The notes beneath the pieces were generated by a model, which was not told where the DNA came from, did no database searches, and saw only the letters and a program-made list of their open reading frames with translations. Position numbers and translations under genes: made by a program. From contig CAIQLE010000085.1 in the NCBI GenBank assembly GCA_903872555.1, positions 1-9,357 on the forward strand: a DNA stretch of 9,357 bases, read 5' to 3'. This DNA comes from an uncultured bacterium (GTDB lineage Bacteria; Pseudomonadota; Gammaproteobacteria; Burkholderiales; Burkholderiaceae_D). Below are positions 6,213 through 9,357 of the stretch, one piece after another. Each line of letters begins with the position of its first letter. The stretch's first letter is position 1.

Positions 6213-6689
6213 ATGGCAATTGAAGGCATTCTCAACGAAGGCTTCGTTACGACGACAGCCGACAAACTGATCAACTGGACCCGCACCGGCTCCATGTGGC
6301 CCATGACTTTCGGTCTGGCCTGCTGCGCGGTTGAAATGATGCATGCGGGCGCATCCCGTTATGACCTGGATCGTTTTGGCGTGGTGTTCCGTCCTTCACC
6401 AAGACAATCCGATGTGATGATCGTCGCCGGCACCCTGTGCAACAAAATGGCGCCGGCACTGCGTAAGGTGTATGACCAGATGGCTGAGCCGCGCTGGGTC
6501 ATCTCTATGGGCTCCTGCGCCAATGGCGGTGGCTATTATCACTATTCCTATTCCGTCGTCCGCGGCTGTGATCGTATCGTGCCAGTCGATATTTACGTGC
6601 CCGGCTGTCCGCCGACTGCTGAAGCCCTGTTGTACGGCATCATGCAGCTGCAGAACAAGATCAGGCGCACCAATACCATCGCACGTTAA
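6213..6689 (+). CDS. nuoB: NADH-quinone oxidoreductase subunit B (PSST-like)
   Basis: NuoB holds the terminal [4Fe-4S] cluster N2, which passes electrons to quinone in the connecting module of complex I. The 158-residue length is normal. The four cluster ligands are visible as the adjacent pair C37-C38 in [12 protein letters not shown]102 in MGSCANGGG and C132 in VPGCPPT. The proton-pumping machinery sits elsewhere, but the quinone site is shared with NuoD. ATG at 6213 is three bases after the nuoA stop, with GGGA inside the nuoA end as a ribosome site, suggesting coupled translation. Confidence 0.97.
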   Translation: MAIEGILNEGFVTTTADKLINWTRTGSMWPMTFGLACCAVEMMHAGASRYDLDRFGVVFRPSPRQSDVMIVAGTLCNKMAPALRKVYDQMAEPRWVISMGSCANGGGYYHYSYSVVRGCDRIVPVDIYVPGCPPTAEALLYGIMQLQNKIRRTNTIAR

Positions 6690-6703
6690 TCCGACCGCCA
6701 CCT

Positions 6704-7300
6704 ATGACCACCAAACTCGAAACCCTGACCAGCGCCCTGCAGCATGTGCTGGGTGAAAAAATCCAGAGCCTGGAAACGGCCTTGGGTGAGATCACGGTGG
6801 TCATCAAATCTTCGGATTATCTGGCTGCGATGCAGACACTGCGCGATCACGCCGATCTGCATTTCGAGCAAATGATTGATCTGTGCGGGCTGGATTATTC
6901 AGCTTATGGCGATGGCAGCTGGAATGGTCAGCGCTTTGCCGTCGTTGTGCATCTGCTTTCCATACAACACAACTGGCGTCTACGCGTGCGCACGTTTGCA
7001 ACTGAAGATGCCTTGCCGCTGGTCCCTTCCATCACGTCCTTGTGGTCGGCTGCGAACTGGTTTGAACGCGAAGCTTTCGATCTGTTCGGCATACTCTTTG
7101 ATGGTCATGATGACTTACGTCGTCTCCTTACCGATTACGGATTTATTGGCCATCCCTTCCGTAAAGACTTCCCTGTCAGCGGCTATGTGGAAATGCGTTA
7201 TGACCCTGAACAAAAGCGCGTGATTTACCAGCCTGTGACTATAGAGCCGCGTGAGACAGTGCCGCGCGTGATACGCGAAGAGAATTACGGAATCCGATAA
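6704..7300 (+). CDS. nuoC: NADH-quinone oxidoreductase subunit C (30 kDa)
   Basis: NuoC is a peripheral subunit of the hydrophilic arm without redox cofactors; it packs against NuoD and NuoB. At 198 residues it is a separate protein, not the NuoCD fusion of Escherichia coli. The family signature runs over 121-157, from [15 protein letters not shown] to [17 protein letters not shown]. The ATG at 6704 follows nuoB by 14 bases and has no clear Shine-Dalgarno sequence. The stop TAA shares its last A with the nuoD ATG, a TAATG junction that implies translational coupling. Confidence 0.96.
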   Translation: MTTKLETLTSALQHVLGEKIQSLETALGEITVVIKSSDYLAAMQTLRDHADLHFEQMIDLCGLDYSAYGDGSWNGQRFAVVVHLLSIQHNWRLRVRTFATEDALPLVPSITSLWSAANWFEREAFDLFGILFDGHDDLRRLLTDYGFIGHPFRKDFPVSGYVEMRYDPEQKRVIYQPVTIEPRETVPRVIREENYGIR

Positions 7301-8553
7301 TGGCTGAAATCAAGAATTACACCTTAAATTTCGGACCTCAGCACCCTGCGGCGCACGGTGTCTTGCGTCTGGTGCTGGAGCTGGATGGCGAAGTCATACA
7401 GCGTGCCGATCCTCATATCGGTCTGTTGCACCGCGCGACGGAGAAGCTGGCCGAGCAAAAAACTTTCCTGCAGTCCGTGCCTTACATGGACCGTCTCGAT
7501 TATGTGTCGATGATGTGCAATGAGCACGCGTATGTGATGGCGATTGAAAAATTGCTGGGCTTGGAAGTGCCGCTGCGCGCGCAGTACATACGCGTGATGT
7601 TTGATGAAATCACCCGTATCCTGAACCATCTCTTGTGGCTGGGTGCGCATGCACTTGACGTGGGCGCGATGGGCGTCTTCCTGTATGCCTTCCGAGAGCG
7701 TGAAGATCTGATGGACTGCTATGAAGCCGTCTCAGGCGCGCGCATGCATGCTGCCTATTACCGTCCCGGCGGCGTCTATCGTGATTTACCTGACAGCATG
7801 CCGCAGTATCAGCCTTCGCTGCTGCGCAATGCCAAGGCGATGAAACACCTGAATGAAAACCGTCAGGGCTCGCTGCTGGATTTCATTGAAGATTTTACGA
7901 ATCGCTTTCCTACCTATGTCGATGAATACGAAACCCTGTTGACGGATAACCGTATCTGGAAGCAGCGTCTGGTCGGCATTGGTGTGGTCTCGCCTGAGCG
8001 CGCGCTCGCCATGGGCTTTACAGGTGCGATGTTGCGTGGCTCGGGTATTGAATGGGATCTGCGCAAGAAGCAGCCCTATGAAGTGTATGACCTGATGGAT
8101 TTTGATATTCCTGTCGGCGTCAACGGCGATTCCTATGACCGCTATCTGGTGCGCATAGAAGAGATGCGTCAGTCAAATCGCATTATCAAACAATGCATAG
8201 ACTGGCTGCGCAATCATGCCGGCCCTGTCATGACGGATAACCACAAGGTGGCACCGGCATCACGTGTCGATATGAAGTCGAATATGGAAGAACTGATCCA
8301 TCACTTCAAATTGTTCACCGAAGGCTTCCATGTGCCGGCAGGTGAGGCCTATGCTGCTGTTGAACACCCTAAGGGCGAGTTTGGCATCTATCTGGTTTCC
8401 GATGGCGCGAACAAACCTTATCGCCTGAAGATACGTGCACCCGGTTTTGCCCACTTGGCAGGCCTGAATGAAATGGCTTCAGGCCACATGATTGCCGATG
8501 CCGTGACCATCATTGGTACGCAGGATATTGTTTTTGGCGAAATTGATCGCTGA
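7300..8553 (+). CDS. nuoD: NADH-quinone oxidoreductase subunit D (49 kDa)
   Basis: NuoD forms most of the quinone pocket of complex I together with NuoB and is related to the large subunit of [NiFe] hydrogenases, without the metal-binding cysteines. The 417-residue length is normal. The N-terminus carries [14 protein letters not shown] (11-24). H19 and Y68 (in RLDYVSMM) correspond to the His/Tyr pair that contacts the quinone head group in the bovine enzyme (H59 and Y108, same spacing of 49). The C-terminus ends DIVFGEIDR as in relatives. It overlaps nuoC by one base and has CGGA at 7288-7291 as a weak ribosome site. Confidence 0.97.
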   Translation: MAEIKNYTLNFGPQHPAAHGVLRLVLELDGEVIQRADPHIGLLHRATEKLAEQKTFLQSVPYMDRLDYVSMMCNEHAYVMAIEKLLGLEVPLRAQYIRVMFDEITRILNHLLWLGAHALDVGAMGVFLYAFREREDLMDCYEAVSGARMHAAYYRPGGVYRDLPDSMPQYQPSLLRNAKAMKHLNENRQGSLLDFIEDFTNRFPTYVDEYETLLTDNRIWKQRLVGIGVVSPERALAMGFTGAMLRGSGIEWDLRKKQPYEVYDLMDFDIPVGVNGDSYDRYLVRIEEMRQSNRIIKQCIDWLRNHAGPVMTDNHKVAPASRVDMKSNMEELIHHFKLFTEGFHVPAGEAYAAVEHPKGEFGIYLVSDGANKPYRLKIRAPGFAHLAGLNEMASGHMIADAVTIIGTQDIVFGEIDR

Positions 8554-8638
8554 GCAGAAAACGAACAAAAGCCGAATAAAAGCAGAACCAAACAAACGCA
8601 GAATGAATAACAGAACGAAAACCGCAGAAAGCAGATCG
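8554..8638 (+). other. A-rich, T-poor spacer between nuoD and nuoE
   Basis: These 85 bases contain 46 A and only 4 T by hand count, and repeat GCAGA at 8554, 8582, 8598, 8624 and 8631. All other nuo junctions here are at most 14 bases apart or overlap. No hairpin is evident. The stretch stays open in the nuoE frame, so it could be misread as an N-terminal extension. It may serve as an unstructured ribosome-loading region for nuoE, which lacks a Shine-Dalgarno sequence. Confidence 0.6.
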
Positions 8639-9118
8639 ATGCTGTTGTCAGAACAAGCCTATAAAAAAATAGACAGGGAGCTGAGCAAGTTTCCTGCCGA
8701 CCAGCGTCAGTCTGCTGTGATGGCGGCGCTTGCCATCGCTCAGGATGAACAAGGCTGGCTCTCGCCGCAAGTCATGCAAGATATCGCTGATTATCTGGGC
8801 ATGCCGGCGATTGCGGTGCAGGAAGTCGCAACTTTTTACACCATGTATAACCTGAAGCCCGTAGGTAAACACAAGCTCACGGTCTGCACTAATCTGCCAT
8901 GCCAGCTATCCGGTGCCGACCGCACTGCGCATTACCTGAAAGCCAAGCTGGAGATTGATTTTCGTGAAACCACGGCTGATGGCCTGTTCACTTTGCAGGA
9001 GGGTGAGTGCATGGGCGCTTGCAGCGATGCACCGGTCATGCTGGTGGATAACAAACGTATGTGCAGCTTTATGTCGAATGAAAAAATTGATGCCTTGCTG
9101 GAGGAACTGAAGAAATGA
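8639..9118 (+). CDS. nuoE: NADH-quinone oxidoreductase subunit E (24 kDa, [2Fe-2S])
   Basis: NuoE carries the [2Fe-2S] cluster N1a and pairs with NuoF in the NADH dehydrogenase module. With the start at 8639 the product is 159 residues, the usual length. The ligands are C83 and C88 (CTNLPC) and C124 and C128 (GECMGAC), the C-x4-C and C-x3-C pattern of thioredoxin-like ferredoxins. The start is a judgement: an in-frame ATG at 8603 would add 12 residues encoded by the A-rich spacer, but [15 protein letters not shown] is how I recall related proteins beginning. Neither start has a good Shine-Dalgarno sequence. Its stop overlaps the nuoF start (ATGA). Confidence 0.94.
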   Translation: MLLSEQAYKKIDRELSKFPADQRQSAVMAALAIAQDEQGWLSPQVMQDIADYLGMPAIAVQEVATFYTMYNLKPVGKHKLTVCTNLPCQLSGADRTAHYLKAKLEIDFRETTADGLFTLQEGECMGACSDAPVMLVDNKRMCSFMSNEKIDALLEELKK

Positions 9119-9357
9119 CCAGCTTGCATGATCGTCATATCAAGCCACTGATACTGGCCGGCCTCGATGGCACGAACTGGAAGCTGGCAGATTATGTGAA
9201 GCGCGGTGGCTACTCTGCTGTGCGCCGCATCCTGACTGAAAACAAGGTACCGGTAGATAGACAGAACGCCATCATCCGCTATATCTTGGTTCCGCGCACC
9301 GGGCCGAGTTCGCGCACCCAGGGGCATTTCGAGCAAGAGGCGAGTCCCGAGGAGAAG
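9115..9357 (+). CDS. nuoF: NADH-quinone oxidoreductase subunit F, 5' end; non-NuoF sequence after about codon 44
   Basis: NuoF binds NADH and FMN and holds cluster N3, the entry point for electrons in complex I. The ATG at 9115 overlaps the nuoE stop and has a strong GGAGGA site at 9100-9105. Residues 1-44 ([17 protein letters not shown], then [15 protein letters not shown] at 26-40) match betaproteobacterial NuoF well. From about residue 45 to the window edge at 81 the frame stays open but no longer looks like NuoF. The glycine-rich RGRGGAGFPTG motif expected near 60-70 is absent in all frames. The gene is therefore partial here and may be interrupted, rearranged or chimeric. Confidence 0.8.
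   Translation, partial: MTSLHDRHIKPLILAGLDGTNWKLADYVKRGGYSAVRRILTENKVPVDRQNAIIRYILVPRTGPSSRTQGHFEQEASPEEK
9247..9357. other. Unidentified sequence replacing the expected nuoF interior
   Basis: The + frame continuing nuoF reads [19 protein letters not shown] and onward to the edge without a stop, but I do not recognise the protein. Two of the three + frames stay open through most of it. The last 57 bases have 38 G or C, richer than the moderate GC of the rest of the window. The left border is close to overlapping GGTACC (9246-9251) and ACCGGT (9249-9254). No terminal inverted repeat or target duplication can be seen because the other end lies outside the window. Confidence 0.5.

Noticed and set aside
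8513..8638. Longer nuoE reading frame starting inside nuoD
   Set aside because: The extra 42 residues come from the nuoD end in another frame and the A-rich spacer, and are foreign to the NuoE family; 8639 gives the normal length.
8932..9336. 134-residue minus-strand open frame opposite nuoE and nuoF
   Set aside because: It is an antisense shadow of nuoE and has no recognisable domain, although its first part falls in the unidentified right-edge sequence.

Overview
The window looks like chromosomal core sequence from a betaproteobacterium of the order Burkholderiales. Oxalobacteraceae (Herminiimonas, Undibacterium or Janthinobacterium relatives) fit best. This placement is inferred from the gene order rpsO - pnp - quinone oxidoreductase - tpiA - secG - tRNA-Leu - nuoABCDEF, from the family-typical protein sequences and from the moderate GC content; no database search was possible. 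All recognised genes are on the + strand.

Layout. Positions 1-414 hold no convincing gene, but the end nearest rpsO carries a TATAAT element, a small palindrome and a hairpin directly upstream of the rpsO ribosome binding site. rpsO (415-684, ribosomal protein S15) ends at a strong intrinsic terminator. pnp (895-3027, polynucleotide phosphorylase) has its own leader with an 8-bp hairpin and ends at a second strong terminator. A zinc-free medium-chain quinone oxidoreductase (3124-4104) is followed within three bases by a good sigma70-type promoter for tpiA (4162-4905). secG (5028-5438) and a tRNA-Leu with anticodon GAG (5511-5595, CCA encoded) follow. A gap of 254 bases then holds several hairpins and an intrinsic terminator with a tandem G-A internal loop. 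The NADH:quinone oxidoreductase (complex I) operon starts at 5850 with nuoA, nuoB, nuoC, nuoD, nuoE and the 5' end of nuoF.

How the genes work together. rpsO and pnp form the translation and RNA-decay pair known from many proteobacteria. tpiA is central glycolysis, secG is part of the SecYEG translocon, and secG next to tRNA-Leu(GAG) matches the secG-leuU neighbourhood of Escherichia coli. The nuo genes encode the NADH dehydrogenase arm (NuoE, NuoF), the connecting module (NuoB, NuoC, NuoD) and one membrane subunit (NuoA) of complex I. Junctions are tight or overlapping except nuoD-nuoE, which is separated by an A-rich stretch of 85 bases.

Most of the window is ordinary housekeeping DNA. The clearest anomaly is at the right edge: nuoF starts normally, but after about 44 codons it no longer resembles NuoF, and the glycine-rich NADH/FMN-binding motif expected by about residue 65 is absent from every frame. 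This suggests an insertion, a rearrangement or a chimeric assembly at the window end. Secondary points of interest are the structured rpsO leader, the hairpin-rich tRNA-Leu trailer, the A-rich nuoD-nuoE spacer and a tRNA promoter whose -10 sits inside a palindrome. I see no sign of a CRISPR array, a complete mobile element or a defence system.
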